In this document: positions 26,224 through 34,377 of the stretch, piece after piece | How positions within the stretch are numbered: position 1 is the first letter of the stretch | Layout: every line of letters begins with the position of its first letter | From: Nocardioidaceae bacterium SCSIO 66511 | GTDB taxonomy: Bacteria > Actinomycetota > Actinomycetes > Propionibacteriales > Nocardioidaceae | NCBI GenBank assembly: GCA_023100825.1 | Contig: CP095846.1 | Location: 2,294,001 to 2,358,000, forward strand | Length of the DNA stretch: 64,000 nucleotides | Direction of reading: 5' to 3' | The notes under the pieces: generated by a model | What the model was told of the DNA's origin: nothing | Databases searched by the model: none | Seen by the model: only the letters and a program-made list of their open reading frames with translations | Position numbers and translations under genes: made by a program

Positions 26224-28092
26224 ATGAATCCAAACACCTGGCGCTCGCTCACGAACGATCCGACCGTTCTGCGGCAACGTGTCACAAGGGGCACGACCCG
26301 ACGCATTCTGACCTACGCGCGTCCGTACCGTCGCCAGATCGCGGCGTTCCTGGTGCTCGTGGTGCTCACTGCCGGGCTCACGGTGGCGACGCCGCTGCTG
26401 TTCAAGTCGATCATCGACGACGGCGTCGTACGCGGCGACACTTCGGTCGTCGTGATCCTGTCCAGCATCGTGGCGCTGCTCTCGTTCGTCGAGGCCGGTC
26501 TCGCGCTCGCCCAGCGCTACTTCTCCGCGCGTCTCGGTGAAGGCCTGATCTACGATCTGCGCTCCGAGGTCTTCGACCACGTGCAGCGGATGCCGCTCGC
26601 GTTCTTCACCCGGAGCCAGACCGGTGCCCTCGTCTCGCGGCTCAACAACGACGTGATCGGAGCGCAGCGGGCCTTCACCTCGACGTTGTCGGGCGTCGTC
26701 TCCAACATCATCAGCCTGGCACTCGTCGTCGGCACCATGATCGTGCTGTCCTGGCAGATCACCGTGGTCGCGTTCCTGCTCGTGCCGATCTTCTTGATCC
26801 CGGCCAAATGGGCGGGCAAGCGGCTGTCGGGTCTGACCCGCCGGCAGATGGAGGTCAACGCCGACTTGGGCGGCACGATGACCGAGCGCTTCCAGGTCGG
26901 CGGAGCGATGACCGTGAAGCTGTTCGGACGACCCGACGAGGAGCGCGACGGCTTCTCCGGGCAGGCCGCGCAGGTACGTGACCTCGGCGTACGAATCGCG
27001 ATGACGAGCCGGATCTTCTTCTCCGCGATGACTCTGGTCGCCGCCCTTGCGACCGCTCTGGTCTACGGCATCGGCGGCGTGATGGGCATCAACGGCGTAC
27101 TGACCGTCGGTACGCTGCTCGCGCTGGCCGCGCTGATGGGTCGCCTGTACGGTCCGCTGACGTCGCTGACCAACGTGCACGTCGACATCATGACCGCGCT
27201 GGTCAGCTTCGAGCGAGTATTCGAGGTGCTCGACCTCCCACAGACCATTCGCGATGCCAACGACGCCGTACAGCTGCCCGAGCACGCGCCCGCGAGCGTA
27301 GAGCTCGACCAGGTGCATTTCGGCTACGACGACGCTGACGCGACTCTGACCAGCCTGGAGGGCGTCGCACGATCCGGCCAGGCACCGACCGGCGAGGTCC
27401 TGCACGACGTCTCGTTCACGATCGAACCCGGGCAGATGGTCGCGCTCGTCGGCCACTCCGGCGCCGGCAAGACGACGGTGAGCTCGTTGCTCGCGCGGTT
27501 GTACGACGTCGACTCCGGCGCCGTACTCGTCGGCGGGCATGACGTACGCCAACTCCGGCAGGACTCCCTGCGCGACACGATCGGGTACGTCGCACAGGAT
27601 CCGTTCATGTTCCACGACACCATCCGTGCCAACCTGCTGTACGCCTATCCGGATGCCACCGACGAGCAGATGCGCGCGGCGCTCACCGATGCACAGATCA
27701 TCGATCTGGTCGATGCGCTGCCCGATGGTCTCGACACGGTGGTCGGCGATCGTGGGCACCGCCTGTCCGGCGGTGAGCGTCAGCGCCTCGCCATCGCGCG
27801 GCTGATGCTGAAGAGCCCGCGGGTCGTCGTCCTCGACGAGGCGACCGCACACCTCGACTCCGAGTCGGAACGGGCCGTGCAGGAGGCACTCGACCGCGCG
27901 CTCGTCGGGCGTACCTCTCTGGTGATCGCGCACCGGCTATCGACCGTACGCAATGCCGACGCGATCGTGGTGCTCGACGCCGGCCGAGTGGTCGAGCACG
28001 GCACGCATGCCGATCTGCTCGCTCGCGGAGGCACGTACGCCGAGCTGTACCGCACCCAGTTCGCGACCGACGCCGTCCCAGCGGCCGGCTAG
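26224..28092 (+). CDS. ABC exporter, fused permease-ATPase
   Basis: 622 residues: a type IV ABC exporter with six helices in the first 330 residues and a C-terminal nucleotide-binding domain with Walker A GHSGAGKTT (about 412), signature LSGGERQRL (about 514), Walker B VVVLDEAT (about 534) and an H-loop IAHRLS. FFTRSQTGALVSRLNNDV near 120 is typical of MsbA/LmrA-like multidrug or lipid exporters in actinobacteria. It is very similar to the truncated exporter at 62675, including the inserted segment before Walker A. ATG 26224 follows GGAGGTGAGG; a GTG at 26215 lies within that site and was rejected. Substrate unknown. Its end overlaps the convergent SURF1 gene by 4 bases. Confidence 0.93.
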   Translation: MNPNTWRSLTNDPTVLRQRVTRGTTRRILTYARPYRRQIAAFLVLVVLTAGLTVATPLLFKSIIDDGVVRGDTSVVVILSSIVALLSFVEAGLALAQRYFSARLGEGLIYDLRSEVFDHVQRMPLAFFTRSQTGALVSRLNNDVIGAQRAFTSTLSGVVSNIISLALVVGTMIVLSWQITVVAFLLVPIFLIPAKWAGKRLSGLTRRQMEVNADLGGTMTERFQVGGAMTVKLFGRPDEERDGFSGQAAQVRDLGVRIAMTSRIFFSAMTLVAALATALVYGIGGVMGINGVLTVGTLLALAALMGRLYGPLTSLTNVHVDIMTALVSFERVFEVLDLPQTIRDANDAVQLPEHAPASVELDQVHFGYDDADATLTSLEGVARSGQAPTGEVLHDVSFTIEPGQMVALVGHSGAGKTTVSSLLARLYDVDSGAVLVGGHDVRQLRQDSLRDTIGYVAQDPFMFHDTIRANLLYAYPDATDEQMRAALTDAQIIDLVDALPDGLDTVVGDRGHRLSGGERQRLAIARLMLKSPRVVVLDEATAHLDSESERAVQEALDRALVGRTSLVIAHRLSTVRNADAIVVLDAGRVVEHGTHADLLARGGTYAELYRTQFATDAVPAAG

Positions 28093-28934
28093 CTGCTGGC
28101 AGCCCCGTACTTGTCGCCAGCCGCCTCGTGAGCCGCGCGTTTCTGCCCCTGATCGGGCGATTCCGGGGCTGAAGTGTGCGGCCCAGCGGGCCCGCGGGAG
28201 GTGCGGCGGGGCCGCGGGTGGGCTTCGGTCCAGGCGAAGTAGAACCAGCCGAACACCGCAAGCGCTGCGAAGAAGAACCACTGCATCGCGTAGAAGAAGT
28301 GCGGGCCCTGGCCCAGGTCCGGACGCGGCTCGGGCTCCAAGCCGTCGTCACCGGCGGGCTGCTGCTCGGTGCGATTCACGTAGCCGGGGTACGCGTCGTA
28401 CGGAAGCGCGGTCTCGATGCCGGCGCTCGACACGGCGCGTACCTGCCCGTCGGTCGGCTCGATCGCGGCGGCGTCGGCGGTGCTGTCGACTCGCACCCAT
28501 CCGGTGACCGTCACGGTGCCGGACGGGGGAGCGGGGATGTCGACGTCGGCCGAGTTGTTGGGGGTCGCCATCCAGCCACGGTTGACGATCACCGCCGTGC
28601 CCGATTCGGTCACCAGCGGCGTCACGACGTCGACGCCGGGGCCCTCGTCGCGGGTCTGGTACTTCTCAACGACCTCATGCTCGGTGTCGTACGTGCCGGT
28701 GACCGTCACCGGGGTCCACTGGCTGTCGGCCGGTACGGACTCGTCGTCCGGACCGATGACCTCGTCGATCGGGCGCGGCTCCTCGTCCAGATGCGCGCGT
28801 ACGATCTCGTTCTCGGCGGTGCGCTGCTCATGGCGGTCGTGCTGCCAGATCCCCAGACGTACGCACACTCCGGCGAGCAGGATCACGAAGAGCGCGAACC
28901 CCAGCCACCTCGGCGAGAGGACGAATCGGTACAC
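28089..28934 (-). CDS. SURF1 family protein (cytochrome oxidase assembly)
   Basis: 281 residues with the SURF1 layout: an N-terminal membrane helix (about 8-28), an outer domain with RLGIWQHDRHEQR and GWMATP-type motifs, and a second helix (about 211-234; FFFAALAVFGWFYFAW), then a hydrophilic tail. SURF1 proteins help insert haem into cytochrome c oxidase. The GTG start at 28934 is preceded by TACCGT with exactly 6 bases between, so the mRNA is probably leaderless. It is divergent from moaA (73 bases). The C-terminal Pro/Arg-rich extension of about 40 residues is longer than usual. Confidence 0.9.
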   Translation of the reverse strand: MYRFVLSPRWLGFALFVILLAGVCVRLGIWQHDRHEQRTAENEIVRAHLDEEPRPIDEVIGPDDESVPADSQWTPVTVTGTYDTEHEVVEKYQTRDEGPGVDVVTPLVTESGTAVIVNRGWMATPNNSADVDIPAPPSGTVTVTGWVRVDSTADAAAIEPTDGQVRAVSSAGIETALPYDAYPGYVNRTEQQPAGDDGLEPEPRPDLGQGPHFFYAMQWFFFAALAVFGWFYFAWTEAHPRPRRTSRGPAGPHTSAPESPDQGQKRAAHEAAGDKYGAASS

Positions 28935-28940
28935 ACCGAA

Positions 28941-28946
28941 ACGGTA
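28941..28946 (-). promoter_or_regulatory. -10 box of leaderless SURF1 gene
   Basis: TACCGT on the minus strand, 6 bases before the GTG start at 28934; no Shine-Dalgarno is present. The spacing puts the transcript start at or next to the start codon. Confidence 0.55.
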
Positions 28947-28995
28947 CGCGCAACGCGTCGTGAGACGGCCATGGGGCTCCGTCGGGTATGGCGGC

Positions 28996-29001
28996 TAGGC
29001 T
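28996..29001 (+). promoter_or_regulatory. -10 box of leaderless moaA
   Basis: TAGGCT, 6 bases before the ATG at 29008, again without a Shine-Dalgarno. It forms a divergent pair with the SURF1 -10 box 50 bases away. Confidence 0.55.
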
Positions 29002-29007
29002 GGATGA

Positions 29008-30021
29008 ATGACCCAGGATCTCGCGGCTCCGACACTGCTTGCGGACCAGTACGGCCGGGTGGCGACCGACCTGCGGGTCTCGCTGACCGATCGGTGCAAC
29101 CTGCGTTGCCAGTACTGCATGCCCGCCGAGGGTCTCGACTGGCTCCCGACCGACGAGACGCTCACCGACGACGAGGTCGTACGTCTGATCCGGATCGGCG
29201 TCGACCACCTCGGTATCCGAGAGATCCGGCTGACCGGCGGTGAGCCGCTGCTCCGGCGCGGCCTCGCATCCATCATCGGCCAGGTCACGGCGCTCTCACC
29301 GCGTCCGAAGGTGTCCATCACCACCAACGCGCTCGGCCTCAAGCACACGGCCGGCGCGCTCGCGGAAGCCGGGCTCGATCGGGTCAACGTCAGTCTCGAC
29401 ACCGTCGACCGTGACACGTTCGCCGAGATCACCCGGCGCGATCGGCTCAATGACGTCATCGCCGGGCTCGAAGCCGCGAAGGCCGCCGGGCTCGAGCCGG
29501 TGAAGATCAACGCGGTGCTGATGCGTGGCGTCAACGACGAGCAAGCGCCGAGTCTGGTCGCGTGGTGTCTCGAACGCGGTTACCGGCTGCGGTTCATCGA
29601 GCAGATGCCACTGGACGCACAGCACCAGTGGAACCGCGACCAGATGATCACCGCCGACGAGATCTTCGCGCTGCTGCGTCCGCATTACACGCTCACGCCG
29701 AGCGGTCGCTCGCGCGGCTCGGCTCCGGCCGAAGAGTTCGCAATCGACGGCGGTCCTGCGACCGTCGGCATCATCGCGTCTGTGACCCGGCCGTTCTGCG
29801 GCGACTGCGACCGCGTACGCCTGACGGCCGACGGCCAAGTACGCAACTGTCTGTTCGCCCGCGAGGAGTCCGACCTCCGCAGTGGCCTGCGGGGTGGAGC
29901 GTCCGACGCCGAGCTCGCGCAGCAGTGGCGGGACGCCATGTGGATCAAGCGTCCCGGCCACGGCATCGACGACGAGGGCTTCCTGCAGCCGGCGCGTCCG
30001 ATGTCGGCCATCGGCGGCTGA
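29008..30021 (+). CDS. moaA: GTP 3',8-cyclase MoaA
   Basis: 337 residues. Radical SAM enzyme of molybdopterin synthesis that converts GTP to the 3',8-cyclo form. The N-terminal cluster motif CNLRCQYC (Cys 30, 34, 37) binds the SAM [4Fe-4S]; LTGGEPLLR follows; the C-terminal substrate cluster motif FCGDCDRVRL with a later Cys (RNCLF) is near 262-282, and the protein ends in the conserved Gly-Gly. All catalytic features are intact. No other molybdopterin genes are beside it. The mRNA is probably leaderless (TAGGCT 6 bases before ATG). A 6C-type small RNA lies about 330 bases downstream on the other strand, a neighbourhood reported for that RNA class. Confidence 0.97.
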   Translation: MTQDLAAPTLLADQYGRVATDLRVSLTDRCNLRCQYCMPAEGLDWLPTDETLTDDEVVRLIRIGVDHLGIREIRLTGGEPLLRRGLASIIGQVTALSPRPKVSITTNALGLKHTAGALAEAGLDRVNVSLDTVDRDTFAEITRRDRLNDVIAGLEAAKAAGLEPVKINAVLMRGVNDEQAPSLVAWCLERGYRLRFIEQMPLDAQHQWNRDQMITADEIFALLRPHYTLTPSGRSRGSAPAEEFAIDGGPATVGIIASVTRPFCGDCDRVRLTADGQVRNCLFAREESDLRSGLRGGASDAELAQQWRDAMWIKRPGHGIDDEGFLQPARPMSAIGG

Positions 30022-30076
30022 AACCCCGCTGACACGTGAGAAGTGTCGTGCCGACACGCGACTTCCAGCTCCCATA

Positions 30077-30108
30077 ACCCGCGGGTGAGCGGGGTATTTC
30101 TCGCGGGT
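30077..30108. terminator. possible terminator hairpin after moaA
   Basis: Inverted repeat ACCCGCG (30077-30083) and CGCGGGT (30102-30108) with an 18-base spacer, between the convergent ends of moaA and the small zinc-protein gene. There is no U-run, so support is moderate. Confidence 0.35.
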
Positions 30109-30320
30109 CAGGGCGAGGGTGAGAAGGGCTCCGTCGCCTTCCAGAACCCGCGCGCCGACAGGAACGTACGCAGGTGTTCCTCGTGCTCGTCACAGGCGAG
30201 CCAGGTCTTGCGCCGATCGGGCGTGTGGATCTTCGGGTTGTTCCAGAGCAGCTGATACTGCGCTGGCGCAGTACAGCCCTTGGCCGAGCAGACGGGGTCG
30301 ATACTTCCTGCGTCACTCAC
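30108..30320 (-). CDS. small conserved zinc-binding-type protein
   Basis: 70 residues, a conserved actinobacterial small protein sometimes labelled acetone carboxylase without support. Visible features are CSAKGC near the N-terminus, NNPKIHTPDRRKTWLACDEH in the middle and a short helical end; the Cys/His set (C-x4-C and C-x2-H-type) suggests one bound metal. GTG 30320 was chosen because TACGCT lies exactly 6 bases upstream, the leaderless pattern seen for other genes here, and because the conserved part begins just after it. It lies downstream of the 6C-type RNA on the same strand but appears to have its own promoter. Confidence 0.7.
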   Translation of the reverse strand: MSDAGSIDPVCSAKGCTAPAQYQLLWNNPKIHTPDRRKTWLACDEHEEHLRTFLSARGFWKATEPFSPSP

Positions 30321-30326
30321 CCGGTC

Positions 30327-30332
30327 AGCGTA
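30327..30332 (-). promoter_or_regulatory. -10 box of leaderless small zinc-protein gene
   Basis: TACGCT on the minus strand, 6 bases before the GTG at 30320. It decides the start of this gene, since there is no Shine-Dalgarno. Confidence 0.5.
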
Positions 30333-30349
30333 CGCGGCCACAAAACGGC

Positions 30350-30431
30350 CCCTGGAAAGGGCGATGCCGGACAGCCACGGGGGGAGCCATCCGGCATCTG
30401 ACAACCTCGACGGGGGAGACGAGGCGTCGGC
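30350..30431 (-). ncRNA. 6C-type small RNA
   Basis: On the minus strand two hairpins follow one another: a 5-bp stem (30405-30424) whose loop has five C, and a longer one (stem 30390-30398 with 30363-30371, 9 bp, with further inner pairing) whose loop has six C. Two hairpins with C-rich loops are the defining feature of actinobacterial 6C RNA, and nearness to a MoaA-domain gene is a reported habit of that family. TAATGT at 30437-30442 can serve as -10, giving a start near 30431. The 3' end near 30350 is estimated. Function is unknown from this sequence; the C-rich loops could pair with Shine-Dalgarno sequences. One loop has only five C, so a covariance search should confirm it. Confidence 0.75.
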
Positions 30432-30454
30432 ACCGGACATTACACGACCGTGAC

Positions 30455-30757
30455 CTAGTTCGCATCCCCCTGCGTCCCACTTTCCAAACTGCCTGCCGGC
30501 GTACGGCGATACGGCTCCGCAGAACCGGTACGGCGCTGCGATGCGGTGTTGGCCAGTACGACCGCGATGTACGGCAGCAGCACCGCACCTGCGACGAAAA
30601 TCCAGCGCAGCGGACCGGTCGCGATGACCGCCGCTACGAAGCACACGGTGCGAATGCCCATCGAGATCAGGTAACGCATCTGGCGTCGATGCAGGTCGAC
30701 GCTGCGCCCGGGCTGGGCACTGGTGATGTTGACCGCGTCATGCGCGTGCGGGTCCAT
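30455..30757 (-). CDS. DUF3099 family membrane protein
   Basis: 100 residues. An N-terminal NITSA segment typical of DUF3099, basic residues, then two membrane helices (about 30-48 and 51-70) and a polar tail. DUF3099 proteins are small actinobacterial membrane proteins of unknown role. ATG 30757 is preceded by TACCGT with 6 bases between, so the transcript is probably leaderless; this start also agrees with the family. Its stop lies just upstream of the 6C-type RNA promoter on the same strand. It is divergent from the dodecin gene. Confidence 0.85.
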   Translation of the reverse strand: MDPHAHDAVNITSAQPGRSVDLHRRQMRYLISMGIRTVCFVAAVIATGPLRWIFVAGAVLLPYIAVVLANTASQRRTGSAEPYRRTPAGSLESGTQGDAN

Positions 30758-30763
30758 ACCTCT

Positions 30764-30769
30764 ACGGTA
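30764..30769 (-). promoter_or_regulatory. -10 box of leaderless DUF3099 gene
   Basis: TACCGT on the minus strand, 6 bases before the ATG at 30757. The opposite strand of the same bases reads TACGGT one base to the left and could serve the divergent dodecin gene. Confidence 0.5.
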
Positions 30770-30823
30770 CGCCGCGCCGGCGGTGTGGGTGAAGATGGAG
30801 TCCCACGAAACCGAGGAGAAACC

Positions 30824-31039
30824 ATGAGCGACCGCACCTATCGCGTCACCGAGATCGTCGGAACGTCGCCGGACGGCGTCGACCAGGCGATCGAGAACGG
30901 CATCGCCCGCGCGGGCGACACGCTGCGCCACCTCGACTGGTTCGAGGTGACCGGCGTACGCGGCCAGATCGTCGACAAGGAGGTATCGCACTACCAAGTC
31001 ACGATGAAGCTCGGTTTCCGCCTCGAGGACGACGAGTAA
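30824..31039 (+). CDS. dodecin
   Basis: 71 residues, the full length of a dodecin: a beta-alpha-beta-beta flavin-binding protein that assembles into a hollow dodecamer and stores or buffers flavins (FMN/riboflavin) or CoA. Visible family features are TYRVTEIVGTSPDGVDQAI at the start, the helix AIENGIARA and DWFEVTGVRGQI with the Trp that stacks on the flavin (W36 or so). GAGGAG precedes ATG 30824. It stands alone between DUF3099 and fabG. Confidence 0.95.
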   Translation: MSDRTYRVTEIVGTSPDGVDQAIENGIARAGDTLRHLDWFEVTGVRGQIVDKEVSHYQVTMKLGFRLEDDE

Positions 31040-31099
31040 CCGATACCGGCAAGTAGCCGATAGCGTTTGCGAGGCGTTGCCGTCCGGCGCGTCCGACGT

Positions 31100-31822
31100 A
31101 TGAGCGAGAGGTACGACGTGGGTCGATCGGTACTGGTCACGGGAGGCAATCGCGGGATCGGGCGCGCGATCGCGCAGCGGTTCAAGGACGCGGGCGACCA
31201 GGTCGCCGTCACGTACCGCAGCGGGGAGCCGCCAGCCGGTTTTCTGGGTGTGCGTTGCGACGTCACGGTGCAGGAGCAGGTCGATGAGGCATTCGCGACC
31301 ATCGAGGCCGAACACGGCCCGGTCGAGGTGCTGGTGGCCAACGCCGGCGTCAACCGCGACACCCTGCTGTTGCGGATGAGCGACGACGACTGGGCGACTG
31401 TGCTCGACACCAACCTCACGGGCTCGTTCCGGGTCGCGAAGCGTGCCGCCAAGGGCATGTTGCGCCTTCGCCGCGGCCGGATCGTGTTCATCTCCTCGGT
31501 GGTCGGGCTGCTCGGCAGCGCCGGCCAGGTCAACTACGCGGCCAGCAAGTCCGGTCTCGTCGGTATGGCGCGTTCCATCGCGCGTGAGCTCGGTAGCCGC
31601 TCGATCACAGCCAACGTCGTTGCGCCGGGATTCACCGAGACCGAGATGACCGCTGAGCTGCCGGAGGCCAAGCGCGAGGAGTACAAGGCCTCGATCCCGC
31701 TCGGCAGGTACGCCGACGTCGAAGAGGTCGCCGGTGTCGTCGAGTTCGTCGCGTCGGAGCAGGCGGGCTACGTCACGGGCGCGGTGATCCCGGTCGACGG
31801 CGGCCTCGGCATGGGCCACTGA
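31100..31822 (+). CDS. fabG: 3-oxoacyl-ACP reductase FabG
   Basis: 240 residues, a classical short-chain dehydrogenase. TGGNRGIG (residues 14-21) binds NADPH, NAGVNRD follows, and the catalytic YxxxK is in NYAASK (Tyr about 146, Lys about 150). SRR-type C-terminus ends in GGLGMGH. It is followed after 16 bases by an InhA-type enoyl reductase gene, the same order as mabA-inhA in mycobacteria, so it should reduce 3-oxoacyl-ACP in FAS II. ATG 31100 begins the domain; TAGCGT about 30 bases upstream may be its -10. Confidence 0.93.
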   Translation: MSERYDVGRSVLVTGGNRGIGRAIAQRFKDAGDQVAVTYRSGEPPAGFLGVRCDVTVQEQVDEAFATIEAEHGPVEVLVANAGVNRDTLLLRMSDDDWATVLDTNLTGSFRVAKRAAKGMLRLRRGRIVFISSVVGLLGSAGQVNYAASKSGLVGMARSIARELGSRSITANVVAPGFTETEMTAELPEAKREEYKASIPLGRYADVEEVAGVVEFVASEQAGYVTGAVIPVDGGLGMGH

Positions 31823-31838
31823 GAGAACAGGAGCACAC

Positions 31839-32609
31839 GTGGGAATCCTCGACGGTAAGAAGCTGCTCGTCACCGGCGTGACGATGGACAACTCGATCGG
31901 GTTCGCGGTCGCGCGTACGGCCCAGGACGAAGGCGCCGAGGTGGTCGTCTCCAACTTCGGCCGTGCCCTCGGCATCACTCGGCGCATCGTGAACCGGCTG
32001 CCGAAGCCCGCCGAAGTGATCGAGCTCGACGTCACCGACGACGATCACCTCGCCGGCCTTCCTGCGCGCCTCGAGGAGACAATCGGCGGACTCGACGGCA
32101 TCTTCCACTCGATCGCGTACGGCAACCCGGAGACGATCCTCGGCGGACGCTTCGTCGGTGCGCCGTGGGAAGACGTCGCGCACGCGGTGCAGGTCTCCGC
32201 GTACTCCCTGATGTCGCTCACGAACGCCGCCCGGCCGCTGCTCGGGCGCGGGAGCTCCGTCGTCGGCATGACCTTCGACGCGACGGTCGCTTGGCCCGCG
32301 TACGACTGGATGGGCGTGGCGAAGGCCGGCCTGGAGTCGTGTTCGCGCTACCTCGCCCGCGACCTCGGACCCGACGGCATCCGGGTCAACCTGGTGTCGG
32401 CCGGACCGTTGAAGACGCTTGCCGCCAAGGCGATTCCCGGCTTCGAGGAGATCGAGACGATCTGGAGCGATCGCGCGCCGCTCGGCTGGGACGAGAAGGA
32501 CAACGAGCCGACCGCACGGGCCGCGGCCGCACTGCTGAGCGACTTCTTCCCGGCGACGACGGGCGAGATCGTGCACGTCGACGGCGGATACCACGCGATG
32601 GGCACCTGA
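31839..32609 (+). CDS. fabI: enoyl-ACP reductase, InhA/FabI type
   Basis: 256 residues of the atypical short-chain dehydrogenase group. LVTGVTMDNSIGFAVA near the N-terminus is the InhA/FabI nucleotide-binding sequence, FHSIAYG is the conserved central motif, and the catalytic pair is Tyr155 and Lys162 (Y-x6-K, diagnostic for enoyl reductases). It reduces trans-2-enoyl-ACP with NADH in the last step of FAS II elongation. GTG 31839 follows AACAGGAG. Coupled with fabG upstream; a SixA-like phosphatase gene follows at 3 bases. Confidence 0.93.
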   Translation: MGILDGKKLLVTGVTMDNSIGFAVARTAQDEGAEVVVSNFGRALGITRRIVNRLPKPAEVIELDVTDDDHLAGLPARLEETIGGLDGIFHSIAYGNPETILGGRFVGAPWEDVAHAVQVSAYSLMSLTNAARPLLGRGSSVVGMTFDATVAWPAYDWMGVAKAGLESCSRYLARDLGPDGIRVNLVSAGPLKTLAAKAIPGFEEIETIWSDRAPLGWDEKDNEPTARAAAALLSDFFPATTGEIVHVDGGYHAMGT

Positions 32610-32612
32610 GCG

Positions 32613-33116
32613 GTGTCGCGCCGACTGGTGCTGGTCCGGCACGCAAAGACTGTGTCAGCGGCGGCCAGCGACGCCGAACGCCCGCTGACAGAGCGCGGCC
32701 GCCGCCAGGCAAGTCTTCTCGGTACGCGCCTCGCCGAGCAGCGGCTCGGCGTCACACACGCGCTGGTGTCACCGGCCGTACGCGCGCGTGAGACATGGAG
32801 CGGCGTAGCGGCCGGCCTCGACGGGGCGACACACGAGCTCGTCGACGACCTGTACGTCGCGACACCCGACGATGTGCTCACCGCAGTACGCACATCGGGC
32901 TCGGTGGCCGACACCCTCGTGGTCGTCGGGCACAACCCGACGATCGCCGACCTCGCGTGGCTGCTGGCCGGCGACGTGCCGGGAGGCGCGTACGACGAGC
33001 TGCGCTCCGGCGGCTACTCGCCGAGCACGACGACGTTGTTCGCCGCCGAGAGCGAATGGGAAGACGTCGACCAGACCTCGCTCGGGCTGATCGGATACAT
33101 CCCGCCGCTGGCCTGA
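32613..33116 (+). CDS. histidine phosphatase, SixA-like
   Basis: 167 residues. LVLVRHAKT at the N-terminus is the RHG-type catalytic motif of the histidine phosphatase superfamily; SPAVRARETW and VVGHNPT supply the second Arg and His. Length and sequence match SixA-like phosphohistidine phosphatases of actinobacteria. The substrate is unknown. GTG 32613 lies 3 bases after the enoyl reductase stop, so it is probably cotranscribed with fabG and fabI, a common arrangement without known functional reason. Confidence 0.88.
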   Translation: MSRRLVLVRHAKTVSAAASDAERPLTERGRRQASLLGTRLAEQRLGVTHALVSPAVRARETWSGVAAGLDGATHELVDDLYVATPDDVLTAVRTSGSVADTLVVVGHNPTIADLAWLLAGDVPGGAYDELRSGGYSPSTTTLFAAESEWEDVDQTSLGLIGYIPPLA

Positions 33117-33141
33117 TCGAGATCGGCGGCGAAAGGCACGG

Positions 33142-34365
33142 TCAGGGAGTCAGCTCGCCGGCTTCCTCGTCCGCGGCCTCGACCTCTTCTCGGGTGATGC
33201 CGAGCAGGTAGACGATCGCGTCGAGGTACGGCACCGACACAGACGTATCGGCGGCCTCGCGGACGACCGGCTTCGCGTTGAAGGCGATGCCGAGCCCGGC
33301 AGTCGCGAGCATGTCGAGGTCGTTCGCGCCGTCGCCGATCGCGACGGTGTTGGACAGCGCGATGCCCGAGTCTTCGGCGAAGCGTCGCAGCGCGGTCGCC
33401 TTGCCAGCGCGGTCGACGACCGGGCCGATCAGCCGACCGGTGAGCCGGTCGCCGTCGACCTCCAGCCGGTTCGCGGCGGCGTAGTGGATGCCGAGATCCT
33501 CGGCGATCCGGTCGACGACCTGGGTGAAACCGCCGCTGACCATCGCGAAGCGGTAGCCGAGGCGCTTGAGGGTACGAATCATGGTGCGAGCGCCGGGTGT
33601 GTAGACGAGCGACTCGTAGACGTGGTCGAGGGCTGCGACGGGTACACCCTCGAGCAGCCGGACGCGGGCGCGCAGGGAGTCGGCGAAGTCGAGCTCACCT
33701 CGCATCGCCGAGGCAGTCACGGCGGCGACCTGATCACGGAACCCGGCGTGGTCGGCGAGCATCTCGATCACCTCGCCCTGGATGAGCGTGGAGTCGACAT
33801 CCATGACGACGAGCCGTTGCGCGTGGCGGTGGATCCCCGTCGGGCTCACCGCGATGTCGACCTCCTGGCGTACGGCCTCCTGCGCCAGCACCATCTGCAG
33901 ATGCTCGGGGTCCGAACCCGACACATCGAGATCGATCGCGGTCACTGGATAGCGCGCCATTCGTACGATCCGGTCGATGTTGGCACCCGCCTCGGCGATG
34001 CGACCGGCGACGCCGGCGACCGCTTCCGGTGTGAGCGGCGAGCCCAGCACGGTCACATGCGTACGCCCGATGCGCCGGGGGCGGTTGTCGCCCTCGCCGC
34101 GGACGACCTCGACCTCCATGCCGAGCGACGCCGCGACGGACTGCATCGCGTCCGCGAACCCGTCGCGGTCGACGGGTTCGGTGAACAGCACGCCGAGCAC
34201 GAGTCGCCCGCGCAGCAGCAGCTGTTCGATGTCGAGCACCTCTGCGTCGAACCCGGCGGCGGCCTCGAAGACCCGCGAGGTCACACCGCGGTGATCGCGG
34301 CCGGTGAGGGTGACGAGGAGGGTTGGCGCCGAAGGATCGGGCTTGGGCATGAGGGGAACGTTCAT
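33142..34365 (-). CDS. serB: phosphoserine phosphatase SerB
   Basis: 407 residues: two N-terminal ACT-type regions (about 13-85 and 100-170) that bind Ser or related effectors, then a HAD domain with DVDSTLI (189-195, catalytic Asp pair), SGGFTQ (about 277) and GDGANDLD (344-351). This is the actinobacterial form of SerB, which hydrolyses phosphoserine to serine. The start is ATG 34365; no clear Shine-Dalgarno precedes it and TAACCT lies 9 bases upstream. An uncharacterised gene (34378-35097) lies directly upstream on the same strand. Confidence 0.95.
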   Translation of the reverse strand: MNVPLMPKPDPSAPTLLVTLTGRDHRGVTSRVFEAAAGFDAEVLDIEQLLLRGRLVLGVLFTEPVDRDGFADAMQSVAASLGMEVEVVRGEGDNRPRRIGRTHVTVLGSPLTPEAVAGVAGRIAEAGANIDRIVRMARYPVTAIDLDVSGSDPEHLQMVLAQEAVRQEVDIAVSPTGIHRHAQRLVVMDVDSTLIQGEVIEMLADHAGFRDQVAAVTASAMRGELDFADSLRARVRLLEGVPVAALDHVYESLVYTPGARTMIRTLKRLGYRFAMVSGGFTQVVDRIAEDLGIHYAAANRLEVDGDRLTGRLIGPVVDRAGKATALRRFAEDSGIALSNTVAIGDGANDLDMLATAGLGIAFNAKPVVREAADTSVSVPYLDAIVYLLGITREEVEAADEEAGELTP

Positions 34366-34377
34366 CGCACCCTGAGG

